NCBI RefSeq assembly: GCF_040548735.1
Contig: NZ_JBEPSD010000001.1
Span: forward strand, 1,860,001 to 1,924,000
Source: Rhodanobacter soli
GTDB lineage: Bacteria; Pseudomonadota; Gammaproteobacteria; Xanthomonadales; Rhodanobacteraceae
Length of the DNA: 64,000 bases
Direction of reading: 5' to 3'
Each line of letters starts with the position of its first letter. Position 1 is the first letter of the stretch. The position numbers were made by a program, and so were the translations under genes. Below are positions 18,113-25,407 of this stretch, piece after piece. The notes below the pieces were generated by a model that ran no database searches, was not told the DNA's origin, and saw nothing but the letters and a program-made list of their open reading frames with translations.

Positions 18113-18594
18113 GGCCGCTCCTCCTGCTGACTGTCCTGCCTATTGTCCTGCCCGGCCGTGTCGCCGGCTTCGGCCTTTTGCAGGGTCTCGCGCATCATCG
18201 CACTCCATTCGCCGCGTGTGGCGGGCAGGCTCATCCAGTGCATGCAGCGGCGGAACAGTGCGATCGAACCAAGCAGGAACAGTACCTGCAGCAGCGCCAG
18301 CGCCAGCAATGCCCAGATCCACGAACCGAACCACGCCGCCAGCAGCACGCCGATCAAGCCGAGCAGGGTCAGGCCGAGGGCGACCCCGGCCACGGTGGCG
18401 GCCAGCGCCGCCAGCAGCAGCCACGAGATCGCGCTGCGCGCCAATCCCAGTTCCGCCGCCAGCAGTTGCATCTGCGCGCCAAACAGCCGCTTGACCGCGC
18501 GCGCGAGCTGGCCGACCTCGGCCAGCAATCCAGACGACGACGGCGCCGGATCCGGCGCCGCCGCTGCGCGGGGTGACTCACCCTCGTCGTGCAT
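18109..18594 (-). CDS. Phage-holin superfamily / YqjE-like membrane protein
   Basis: Protein of 161 residues with two strong transmembrane helices (ISWLLLAALAATVAGVALGL and SWIWALLALALLQVLFLLGS) separated by a short loop. An amphipathic N-terminal stretch resembles the Holin-X/YqjE family (LLAEVGQLARAVKRLFGAQM). The C-terminal tail is charged and Gln-rich. Despite the family name it is not a phage gene here; no phage genes are nearby. ATG 18594 is preferred, with AAGGA upstream; longer frames only overlap the YqjD-like gene. It lies between YqjD-like and YqjK-position genes, matching the yqjDEK order. Confidence 0.83.
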   Translation of the reverse strand: MHDEGESPRAAAAPDPAPSSSGLLAEVGQLARAVKRLFGAQMQLLAAELGLARSAISWLLLAALAATVAGVALGLTLLGLIGVLLAAWFGSWIWALLALALLQVLFLLGSIALFRRCMHWMSLPATRGEWSAMMRETLQKAEAGDTAGQDNRQDSQQEERP

Positions 18595-18617
18595 TCCCGA
18601 TCCTTGTGCCGCGTCGC

Positions 18618-18980
18618 TCAACGTCGCAGGATGCGGCCGATCAGCCAGCCGGCGCCAAGCGCGATGGCGACCGACTGCACCGGCTTCTCGCGCACGTAGT
18701 CGCGCACCTGCTCCAGCCACGCGTCGGCGCGATCCATCGTTTCGTCGTAGACCTCGCGGCCACGCTCGCTGGCCTGTGCGGCCTTGCTACTGGCCTTGTG
18801 GGCCACGCCGGCAGCCTTGTCGGTGGCGTGGTGCAGGCCTTCCTCGACATGGTCCGCGGCGCGATCCACCTTTTCCTTGGTAGCGGCAACTGCCTCGGAA
18901 GTGGCCTGCTTGATCCGTTCGGCGCGTTCGTCGATGCGATCGCCGACGGCCTGTTCGGGGGTCTGGACTTGCTTGTTCAT
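18618..18980 (-). CDS. DUF883 / YqjD-ElaB-like protein
   Basis: Tail-anchored inner-membrane protein of 120 residues. A long Ala/Glu/Lys helical coiled-coil region (EERIKQATSEAVAAT-like, then AADHVEEGLHHATDKAAGVA) is followed by DYVREKPVQSVAIALGAGWLIGRILRR, the signature C-terminal membrane segment of YqjD/ElaB. In E. coli these proteins bind ribosomes at the membrane in stationary phase. The gene heads a run with YqjE-like, YqjK-position and AI-2E-type genes. Stationary-phase or stress control is likely by analogy, but no promoter was identified. Confidence 0.88.
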   Translation of the reverse strand: MNKQVQTPEQAVGDRIDERAERIKQATSEAVAATKEKVDRAADHVEEGLHHATDKAAGVAHKASSKAAQASERGREVYDETMDRADAWLEQVRDYVREKPVQSVAIALGAGWLIGRILRR

Positions 18981-19034
18981 TGCATGCTCCGGAGAAGACT
19001 CATGGTGGCACAGTCGCGATACGACGGCCGGCCA

Positions 19035-19190
19035 TCAACTGGCGCGGCGGAAGAACGCGATGATCGCCAGAATCAGGAAAATGACAAACAGGATCTTCGC
19101 GATGCCGGCAGCGGCGCCCGCGATGCCGCCAAAACCCAGCACGGCGGCAATGATCGCGATGACCAGGAAAACCAAGGCGTAGTGAAGCAT
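19035..19190 (-). CDS. DUF1328 (YtjA-type) small membrane protein
   Basis: A 51-residue protein with two hydrophobic helices: [20 protein letters not shown] and, after [27 protein letters not shown]. It ends RRAS. This is the DUF1328/YtjA family, found throughout proteobacteria and often stress-induced, with no known function. The motif [13 protein letters not shown] between the helices is diagnostic. A GA-rich leader (GGATGCCCCC) offers only a weak ribosome site. It lies just upstream of the YqjD-like gene on the same strand, strengthening the reading of this block as envelope-stress genes. Confidence 0.88.
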   Translation of the reverse strand: MLHYALVFLVIAIIAAVLGFGGIAGAAAGIAKILFVIFLILAIIAFFRRAS

Positions 19191-19324
19191 GGGGGCATCC
19201 TCTTTGCTGAATGACGGTTGTGGGGAAACCGCGTGCCGTCATTCACCCACAGCCCGTGCCATGCGGGTGTGAAGAGAGCCGGCACCACCCTGCACGCGAT
19301 GCCGACGTTTGCGCTCGCGTGCGT

Positions 19325-19948
19325 TCAGCCGGCGACGGCCGGGTTCAGGCTGTAGGTGCCGACCAGCTCCGCTTCGGCCAGCACGTGGCCGACCATCGCC
19401 GCGCGCAGTTCGGCCAGCGAAAAGCCCTTGATCAGGGGCAGCGCGGCCACGTCGAGCGCGTGAATCTTGAAGTGATAGTGATGCAGCAACGCGTCGTTCC
19501 ACGGCGGGCACGGGCCGTCGTAGCCGAGGTATTCGCCGCCCATGTCGGCATCGCCGCTGAACCAGCCGGTGAAGTCGTTCACGCCCTGCACGCTGCCCGG
19601 CGGACCGAACGGCTCGCGCTTGCCGCGCGGGGTGACTTCGTCGCTGCAGGCACCGGCGGCGAGCTCGCCGCATTCGGCGGGAATGTTCGCCATCAGCCAG
19701 TGCGTGAATTCCACCCGCGGCAGGTCCGCCGGCACGCTGCGGCCTTTCTGGTTCACGTCGTCGCCGCGGCTGGGCACGTCGGTGTCGATGCAGGTGAGCA
19801 CGAACGAGCGGGTGGCGGATGGCGCGTTCTTCCAGGCCAGGTGCGGGCTCAGGTTGTCCGACAGCGCGAACGGGTCGGCGCGCTTGCCGAACGCGAACTC
19901 GGCGGGAATCGGCTGGCCGTCATCGAAATTGTCGCTGCGTAGTTGCAT
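19325..19948 (-). CDS. YbhB/YbcL (Raf-kinase-inhibitor-like, PEBP) protein
   Basis: Protein of 207 residues in the bacterial PEBP family. Conserved elements are NLSPHLAWKNAPSATRSFVL, CIDTDVPS, the FTHWLMANIP segment with the ligand-pocket His, and YDGPCPPWNDALLHHYHFK. No signal peptide is present, so it is cytosolic. It is longer than typical YbhB because of insertions around CSDEVTPRGKREPFG. The function of bacterial members is unclear; some bind small ligands. ATG 19948 is chosen because upstream codons read into the family B repeat. Confidence 0.88.
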   Translation of the reverse strand: MQLRSDNFDDGQPIPAEFAFGKRADPFALSDNLSPHLAWKNAPSATRSFVLTCIDTDVPSRGDDVNQKGRSVPADLPRVEFTHWLMANIPAECGELAAGACSDEVTPRGKREPFGPPGSVQGVNDFTGWFSGDADMGGEYLGYDGPCPPWNDALLHHYHFKIHALDVAALPLIKGFSLAELRAAMVGHVLAEAELVGTYSLNPAVAG

Positions 19949-19982
19949 GGGTGTCTCCAATCGGGTTGCATGTTGCGTATGC

Positions 19983-20071
19983 AAGTGCGATTCCTGCTTT
20001 CGCAGGAATGACGGTAAAAGATGCGACTTGCGCCCACCGTTGTCATTCCTGCGAAAGCAGGAATCGCACTT
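19983..20071. repeat. Family B perfect inverted repeat pair, left flank of the GIY-YIG gene
   Basis: A 30-bp unit at 19983-20012 is repeated exactly in inverted orientation at 20042-20071, with a 29-bp spacer. Each unit is itself a hairpin (ATTCCTGC, TTTC, GCAGGAAT in outline). The unit begins AAGTGCGATTCCTGC. The right unit ends only six bases before the stop codon of the GIY-YIG gene. Confidence 0.88.
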
Positions 20072-20077
20072 CAACGG

Positions 20078-20371
20078 CTACAGAATAGTCGGATACAAGT
20101 CCCGCCATGCGGCATTGCCCGCGTCGATCAAGCGCATCTTCCAGTCGCGCTTCCACCGCTTGAGCGTCTTCTCGCGCAGGATCGCCGATTCCATGGTCGG
20201 GTGAAGCTCGTACCAGACCAACGTATGAATGCGATAGCGGTGGGTAAAACCCTCGACCGCATCGTTCCTGTGCTGCCAGATGCGTTTGACCAGATCGCTG
20301 GTGACGCCGATGTAGAGGACGCCGTTCTTCTTGCTCGCCAGCATGTAGACGCAGGGTTGTCGCCGGTCCAT
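20078..20371 (-). CDS. GIY-YIG nuclease family protein (YhbQ/UPF0213-like)
   Basis: Single-domain endonuclease of 97 residues, the normal length for stand-alone GIY-YIG proteins. Key elements are CVYML (residues 7-11), LYIGVT (19-24), Arg30, His34 in RIWQHR, and Glu67 in LREKTLKRWKR. All catalytic positions seem intact. ATG 20371 has GAGG upstream. Both flanks are perfect family B inverted repeat pairs: one ends six bases past the stop, the other starts 18 bases before the start codon. The gene therefore sits in a ~507-bp unit of repeat-gene-repeat. Its biological role is unknown; a link with repeat mobility is inference. Confidence 0.9.
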   Translation of the reverse strand: MDRRQPCVYMLASKKNGVLYIGVTSDLVKRIWQHRNDAVEGFTHRYRIHTLVWYELHPTMESAILREKTLKRWKRDWKMRLIDAGNAAWRDLYPTIL

Positions 20372-20388
20372 GGCTATGCCTCGCATTG

Positions 20389-20489
20389 AAGTGCGATTCC
20401 TGCCTGCGCAGGAATGACAAGATAAAAGAACCTGTCCGTTCGCACATAACCCCCAAGTCGTCATTCCTGCGCAGGCAGGAATCGCACTT
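20389..20489. repeat. Family B perfect inverted repeat pair, right flank of the GIY-YIG gene
   Basis: A 30-bp unit at 20389-20418 has an exact inverted copy at 20460-20489, spacer 41 bp. It has the same outer sequence as the left-flank pair (AAGTGCGATTCCTGC...AGGAATGAC) but a different stem centre. Within each pair the two arms are identical, while the two pairs differ, so the arms of one pair seem to be made or corrected together. Confidence 0.88.
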
Positions 20490-20510
20490 TGCAACAAGAC
20501 GGCGCCGCCC

Positions 20511-21599
20511 TCACGGCTTGTAGGTCACCCGGTACACCACCCCGGCCAGGTCATCGCTGACCAGCAGACTCCCGTCAGGCAGCGGTTGCACGTCGGCCGG
20601 GCGGCCCCAGGCGCTTTCGTCCTGCTCGAAGCCGGTGATCAGCGGCTCGTACGACACCACCTTGCTGCCGTTCAGGCGCGCCGTCATCACCCGGTAGCCG
20701 GATTTCTTGGTGCGGTTCCACGAGCCGTGTTCGGCCACGATGATCGCGCCCTTGTAGCTGGCCGGAAACTGCTTGCCTTCGTAGAAACGCATGCCTAGCG
20801 AGGCCACGTGCGCGCCGAGCTTCAACACCGGCGGCACGTAGTCCTTGCAGCTGTGGCCCTTGCCGAACTCGGGGTCGAGGATGTCGCCCTGGTGGCAGTA
20901 CGGATAGCCAAAGTGCTCGCCGGGGCGGGTGATCTCGTTCAGTTCGTCGCTGGGAACGTCGTCGCCGAGCAGGTCGCGGCCGTTGTCGGTGAACCACAGG
21001 CGCTTCGACCCCGGCTGCCAGTCGAAGCCGACCGTGTTGCGGATGCCGCGGGCCACGTCTTCCCAGCCGCTGCCGTCGGGGTTCATGCGGATCAGCTTGC
21101 CGTGCGCCGGCGCCGGATCGCAGATGTTGCATGGCGCGCCGATCGGCACGTACAGCTTGCCGTCCGGGCCGAACGCGATGAACTTCCAGCCGTGGTGCGT
21201 CTCGGTGGGCAGCTTGTCGGTGACCAGCGCGGGCTTCGGCGGGTCGTCCAGGTGGTTCTCGATGTCGCGCAGCACGTAGATCCGGCTCACTGCGGAGACG
21301 TACAGGTCGCCGCCCTTGAACGCCACGCCCACCGGCAGCTGCAGGCCGCTGGCGATCACCCGCGTCTTCTCGGCGACGCCGTCGCCGTTCGCGTCGGTCA
21401 GCGCGTAGACCTTGCCGGCGCTGTTGGAGCCGACGAACACCGTACCCTTCGCGCCCAGCGCGATCTCGCGCGCGTTCGGCACCTGGTCGGCATAGACGGC
21501 GATATGGAAACCCGGCGGCAGGGTCAGCCGGTCCAGCGGCAACGCGGCCTGCACCGGCAGGGACAGGACCACCAGCAACAACGACAGCAGCAGGCGCAT
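20511..21599 (-). CDS. Secreted sorbosone-dehydrogenase-like (PQQ sugar dehydrogenase fold) protein
   Basis: Periplasmic six-bladed propeller of 362 residues. After the signal peptide (MRLLLSLLLVVLSLPVQAA) come family motifs: LPPGFHIAVYADQVPNAREI, GTVFVGSNSAGKVYAL, ETHHGWKFIAFGPDGKLYVP, RNTVGFDWQPGSKRLWFTDN and WGRPADVQPLPDGSLLVSDD. Members oxidise sugars or aldoses with PQQ, but many lack demonstrated activity. A cysteine pair (CNICD) and CHQG are present. ATG 21599 is well supported by AAGGAG upstream. It is divergent from the AAA ATPase gene. Confidence 0.88.
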   Translation of the reverse strand: MRLLLSLLLVVLSLPVQAALPLDRLTLPPGFHIAVYADQVPNAREIALGAKGTVFVGSNSAGKVYALTDANGDGVAEKTRVIASGLQLPVGVAFKGGDLYVSAVSRIYVLRDIENHLDDPPKPALVTDKLPTETHHGWKFIAFGPDGKLYVPIGAPCNICDPAPAHGKLIRMNPDGSGWEDVARGIRNTVGFDWQPGSKRLWFTDNGRDLLGDDVPSDELNEITRPGEHFGYPYCHQGDILDPEFGKGHSCKDYVPPVLKLGAHVASLGMRFYEGKQFPASYKGAIIVAEHGSWNRTKKSGYRVMTARLNGSKVVSYEPLITGFEQDESAWGRPADVQPLPDGSLLVSDDLAGVVYRVTYKP

Positions 21600-21698
21600 G
21601 GCAATGCTCCTTGGCGTGGGGAAGTTGCAGGGTATAACGGCGCGCGCGCAGCCAGAAGTGGCGGCGCTCTGTAAACTGCACCCTTCCAAGGGGGACAC

Positions 21699-23174
21699 AT
21701 GAGCGAACTGGAGGATCTCACCACGCTGGTGCGCGCGGCCACGCCGCTGCTGGTGATCGAGACGGTGGACGAGCAGCGCGTGATCGAGTGCTTCCGCCAC
21801 GTGATCGCGCAGGCGCTGCACCCGCTGTGGCGCTGGACGCTCACCGACGGCCTGGGCCGGCTCGACTTCGCGCAAACCGGCGCCGAGGTGGCGCCGGACG
21901 CCACCGCCACGCTGGACGCGATCCGCGCGCAGGACGAGCGCGGCATCTACCTGATGTTCGATTTCCACAGCCTGCTGCGCTACGCGATGAGCCTGCGCCA
22001 GCTGCGCGAGATCGTGCAGCGGCAGCGTTCGGCCGCGCACACCATCGTGCTGGTCGGCGCCCGGGTCGAGCTGCCGGAAGAACTCGAAGCGCTGGCCCTG
22101 CGCGTGCCGCTGTCACTGCCCGACCTCAAGGAACTGGCCGGTATCCTGCGCGGCGAGGCGGTGGCCTGGCAGCGCGAGCAAGGCCGCAACGTCACGGTCG
22201 ACAACGATGCCGCGCGCACCATCGTGCGCAACCTGCTCGGCCTGTCCGCGCCCGACGCGCGGCGCATCGTGCGCAAGCTGATCTACAACGACGGCGCGCT
22301 GGGCCCGCAGGACCTGCCCGAGCTGATGCAGTCGAAGTTCGACCTGCTCAACCGCTCCGGCCTGCTGCACTACGAATACGCCACCGCCAGCTTCGCCGAC
22401 ATCGCCGGGGTCGGCCGCGTGCGCGAATGGGTGCAGCGGCGGCGCGCGGTGTTTCTCGCCGCCACGCCCGACCCCGCGCTCGACCCGCCCAAGGGCGTGC
22501 TGCTGCTCGGCGTGCAGGGTTGCGGCAAGAGCCTCGCGGCGAAGGCGATCGCCGGCGGCTTCGGCGTGCCGCTGGTGCGGCTGGACTTCGGCACGCTGTA
22601 CAACAAGTACCAGGGCGAGACCGAGAAGAACCTGCGCGAGGCGCTGGCCAGCACCGAGCTGCTGGCGCCGTGCGTGCTGTGGATCGACGAGATCGAGAAG
22701 GGCCTGGCCGGCGGCGGCGATGACGGCGGCGTGTCGCGCCGCGTGCTCGGCTACCTGCTGACCTGGATGGCCGAACGCAAGGCCAAGGTCTTCGTCGTCG
22801 CCACCGCGAACGCGGTGCACGAACTGCCTGCCGAGCTGCTGCGCAAGGGCCGCTTCGACGAGATCTTCTTCGTCGACCTGCCGCGCGAAGCCGTGCGCGG
22901 CGAGATCTTCGCCATGCACCTGGCGCGCCGCAAGCTCGACCCCGCCGGCTTCGACCTGCCCGCCCTCGCCGCCGCCAGCGACGGCTTCTCCGGCGCCGAG
23001 ATCGAACAGACCATCGTCAGCGCGCTGTACGACGCCGCCGGCAACGGCACGCCGCCGGACCAGCCGACCCTGCTCCATGCGTTGAAGCAGACCCGCCCGC
23101 TGTCGGTGCTGATGCGCGAGCAGGTGGAAGCGCTGCGCGCGTGGGCGCAGGGGCGGTGCGTGGCAGCGGATTGA
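21699..23174 (+). CDS. AAA+ ATPase of the Ycf46 type
   Basis: Protein of 491 residues. The N-terminal ~230 residues form a degenerate domain; the C-terminal half is a full AAA module. Walker A is GVQGCGKS (271-278), Walker B is LWIDEIEKG (Asp330/Glu331), and sensor and arginine-finger regions fall at VVATANAVHELPAELLRKGRFDEI. The end fits the AAA lid (SDGFSGAEIEQTIVSALYDA). The layout matches chloroplast/cyanobacterial Ycf46, implicated in CO2 uptake in cyanobacteria; the role in proteobacteria is unknown. No peptidase domain is fused. It stands alone with a clear ATG and GGGGG-containing ribosome site. Confidence 0.9.
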   Translation: MSELEDLTTLVRAATPLLVIETVDEQRVIECFRHVIAQALHPLWRWTLTDGLGRLDFAQTGAEVAPDATATLDAIRAQDERGIYLMFDFHSLLRYAMSLRQLREIVQRQRSAAHTIVLVGARVELPEELEALALRVPLSLPDLKELAGILRGEAVAWQREQGRNVTVDNDAARTIVRNLLGLSAPDARRIVRKLIYNDGALGPQDLPELMQSKFDLLNRSGLLHYEYATASFADIAGVGRVREWVQRRRAVFLAATPDPALDPPKGVLLLGVQGCGKSLAAKAIAGGFGVPLVRLDFGTLYNKYQGETEKNLREALASTELLAPCVLWIDEIEKGLAGGGDDGGVSRRVLGYLLTWMAERKAKVFVVATANAVHELPAELLRKGRFDEIFFVDLPREAVRGEIFAMHLARRKLDPAGFDLPALAAASDGFSGAEIEQTIVSALYDAAGNGTPPDQPTLLHALKQTRPLSVLMREQVEALRAWAQGRCVAAD

Positions 23175-23247
23175 ACGACCCTTGGCGACCTGAAGCCGGC
23201 TCTCTTTCGGCGTAGTCTGGGACGCTCATCATCAGGAGGGTCGAACC

Positions 23248-24060
23248 ATGTTCCGCCACACCTGCAAGCTGCTCATCCTGCTCATCGGCACCGCCTGGCT
23301 CCCCGCCGTCGCCGGTGCTGCTTCCGCCACCTCGCCGGACAGCACCACGGCGGCACTGCAGCAAGCGGTGAACGGCCACTGGCGTTCCGACGCGAACCGG
23401 GCCCGCGACAGATATCGGCATCCGATCGAGACCCTGCAGTTCTTCGGCATCAAGCCGAACATGACGGTGATCGAGCTGGCACCCGGCGGCGGCTGGTACA
23501 CCGAGATCCTCGCGCCCTTCCTCCACGCGCGCGGCCACTTGATCGAAGCGGTGCCACCATCAGCCACGAAGTTCGCCGCCAAGCTCAAGGCCGATCCGGC
23601 GGTGTACGGACACATCGCAAAAGTCATCCCCTTCGCCCCACCGGACCAGGTGAACCTGGGCGCTGACAACTCCGCCGACATGGTGCTCACCTTCCGCAAC
23701 ACGCATGACTGGCTCAACCACAGTCCGACCACGCTCGATGCAGTGTTCAAAGCCGCGTTCAACGTGCTCAAGCCCGGCGGCGTATTCGGCGTCACCGAAC
23801 ATCGCGCCAAACCGTTCGCCGATGGCGTGGAAAGCGCCGGGGCACTGCACCGCCTTCCCGAGGATTACCTGATCGCGCTGGCCCTCAAGACCGGCTTCCG
23901 CGTGGCCGGCGTGTCGCAGATCAACGCCAATCCGACAGACCCGGAAGACATCAACGTGCATCGCCTGCCACCGGATCTGTCCGGACCTGACAGCGAGCAG
24001 GCGAAGATGAAGGCGATCGGCGAGTCGGATCGGATGACGTTGAGGTTTGTGAAGCCGTGA
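23248..24060 (+). CDS. Exported class I methyltransferase-like protein
   Basis: Protein of 270 residues with a signal peptide ([19 protein letters not shown]) followed by a Rossmann methyltransferase fold. The SAM-binding region is [20 protein letters not shown], with later [12 protein letters not shown] and [15 protein letters not shown]. It belongs to the predicted exported methyltransferase group (COG4798). SAM is not expected in the periplasm, so activity there is puzzling; the protein may bind another ligand. ATG 23248 is preceded by AGGAGG, an unusually strong ribosome site. It stands alone. Confidence 0.88.
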   Translation: MFRHTCKLLILLIGTAWLPAVAGAASATSPDSTTAALQQAVNGHWRSDANRARDRYRHPIETLQFFGIKPNMTVIELAPGGGWYTEILAPFLHARGHLIEAVPPSATKFAAKLKADPAVYGHIAKVIPFAPPDQVNLGADNSADMVLTFRNTHDWLNHSPTTLDAVFKAAFNVLKPGGVFGVTEHRAKPFADGVESAGALHRLPEDYLIALALKTGFRVAGVSQINANPTDPEDINVHRLPPDLSGPDSEQAKMKAIGESDRMTLRFVKP

Positions 24061-24100
24061 GGAGCTGGCTCTCGGCCTCTCCCCATGCTTACATGCCACC

Positions 24101-24523
24101 ATGCATAAATTGCCGCCTTTCCACCTTGCCTTCCCGGTAACCTCGCTCGCCGATGCACGCGCGTTCTACGGCGAACTGCTGGGCTGCCCCGAAGGCCGCT
24201 CCAGCGACAGCTGGGTCGACTTCGATTTTCATGGCCACCAGATCGTGGCGCACCTGGCGCCGCAGGAAGCCCGCGCGGTGGTGGCGCACGACGTGGATGG
24301 CGACGACGTGCCGGTGCGGCATTTCGGCCTGGTGCTCGACATGGACGCGTGGCGGGCGCTGGCCGAACGGTTGCGGGCGGCGGGCACGCGTTTCGTGATC
24401 GAGCCGCACATCCGCTTCCAGGGCCAGGTGGGTGAGCAGGCCACGATGTTCCTGCTCGATCCCTGCGGCAACGCGCTGGAGTTCAAGGCGTTCGCCGATC
24501 GCGCGCAGCTGTTCGCGAAGTAG
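24101..24523 (+). CDS. VOC-family (glyoxalase/bleomycin resistance fold) protein
   Basis: Soluble protein of 140 residues with paired beta-alpha-beta-beta-beta units: [20 protein letters not shown] at the start and [12 protein letters not shown] at the end. Candidate metal ligands are His8 in PPFHLAFP, a His in VRHFGLVLD, and a terminal Glu in LEFKAF. It resembles dioxygenase/lyase-type VOC proteins. It is closely followed (6 bp) by a DUF3820 gene, with a 2OG oxygenase gene further on, all on the plus strand. The reaction is not known. Confidence 0.9.
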   Translation: MHKLPPFHLAFPVTSLADARAFYGELLGCPEGRSSDSWVDFDFHGHQIVAHLAPQEARAVVAHDVDGDDVPVRHFGLVLDMDAWRALAERLRAAGTRFVIEPHIRFQGQVGEQATMFLLDPCGNALEFKAFADRAQLFAK

Positions 24524-24529
24524 GCGCCG

Positions 24530-24742
24530 ATGGAAGCGCAGGACCTGCAGAAACTGGTGACGGTGCGCATGCCCTACGGCAAGTACCAGGGCCGGCTGAT
24601 CGCCGACCTGCCCGGCGCGTATCTCGCGTGGTTCGCGCGCAAGGGCTTTCCGAAGGGCGAGCTGGGCCGGTTGCTGGCGTTGATGCTGGAACTGGACCAC
24701 AACGGGCTGTCGGCGCTGCTCGATCCGCTGCGCAAGCGATAG
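24530..24742 (+). CDS. DUF3820 family small protein
   Basis: A 70-residue protein with the DUF3820 signature: VTVRMPYGKYQGRLIADLPG, then YLAWFARKGFPKGELGRLL. This small domain is also found fused to exonuclease-like proteins and is called a putative quorum-sensing-regulated virulence factor in pseudomonads. No biochemical role is established. It begins six bases after the VOC gene stop, so it is translated from the same message. Confidence 0.87.
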   Translation: MEAQDLQKLVTVRMPYGKYQGRLIADLPGAYLAWFARKGFPKGELGRLLALMLELDHNGLSALLDPLRKR

Positions 24743-24771
24743 CGCGGCCGCGCATGGTTACACTGGCGCCG

Positions 24772-25386
24772 ATGAACATCGACTCGAACGCATTCGGCCG
24801 CGTGACGGACGCGCTGGCCGCGGATGGCTGGTGCGTGCTGCCGGGTCTGTTGTCGGCTGCGCAGACGCAGGCGCTGGCCGCCGAATGCCGCGCCTTGCAC
24901 GAGGCGCGCCGGCTGGCGCCGGCGCGAGTGGGCATCGCGCGCACGGCCACGCCCTTGCGCGGCGACAGTACGCAATGGTTCCCGGCCGGGGCGATGAGTG
25001 CGGCGCAGCAGGCGTTCATGGACCGTCTCGATGCGCTGCGGGTCGCGCTCAACCGCAAGCTGATGCTGGGCCTGGTCGAGTGCGAGGCGCACTACGCGGT
25101 GTATCCGCCCGGCGCCGGCTACGCGCGGCACCTGGATCGCCTGCGCGACAGCGACGCGCGGGTGGTGTCGGCGGTGTTCTACCTCAACGAGAGCTGGCAG
25201 GAAACCGACGGCGGCGCGCTGCGGCTCTATCTGGAAGACGGCGGGTACCGCGACATCCTCCCGCACGCCGGCAGCCTGTTGCTGTTCCTCTCCGCGCAGT
25301 TCGAGCACGAGGTGTTGCCGGCCACGCGCGACCGCCTGAGCATCGCCTGCTGGATGCGGCAGCGCGCGCTCGGCGCGGCCGGCTGA
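24772..25386 (+). CDS. 2-oxoglutarate/Fe(II)-dependent oxygenase
   Basis: Prolyl-4-hydroxylase-type dioxygenase of about 204 residues. The iron triad is complete: His120 and Asp122 in YARHLDRLRD, and His179 in AQFEHEVLPAT, followed by Arg186/188 in TRDRLSIACW for 2-oxoglutarate. The double-stranded beta-helix core lies between (VSAVFYLNESWQETDGGALRLYL). ATG 24772 is used; another in-frame ATG at 24754 would add six residues. Members hydroxylate proteins such as ribosomal proteins or EF-Tu, but the target cannot be read here. The gene is convergent with the large mannosidase gene. Confidence 0.9.
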   Translation: MNIDSNAFGRVTDALAADGWCVLPGLLSAAQTQALAAECRALHEARRLAPARVGIARTATPLRGDSTQWFPAGAMSAAQQAFMDRLDALRVALNRKLMLGLVECEAHYAVYPPGAGYARHLDRLRDSDARVVSAVFYLNESWQETDGGALRLYLEDGGYRDILPHAGSLLLFLSAQFEHEVLPATRDRLSIACWMRQRALGAAG

Positions 25387-25407
25387 GCATCTGTTCGACA
25401 TCTCCGC

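Noticed and set aside
16515..18494. A 659-codon plus-strand frame across the AI-2E-type operon
   Set aside because: Gln/His/Arg-rich antisense frame covering three coupled minus-strand genes that have recognised helices and motifs.
18109..18594. Prophage holin
   Set aside because: The family is named for holins, but the gene is in a YqjDE-like operon with no lysis or structural phage genes around.
19983..20489. CRISPR array or IS element at the repeats around 20 kb
   Set aside because: Repeats are inverted pairs, not regularly spaced direct repeats, and no transposase or target-site duplication is visible.
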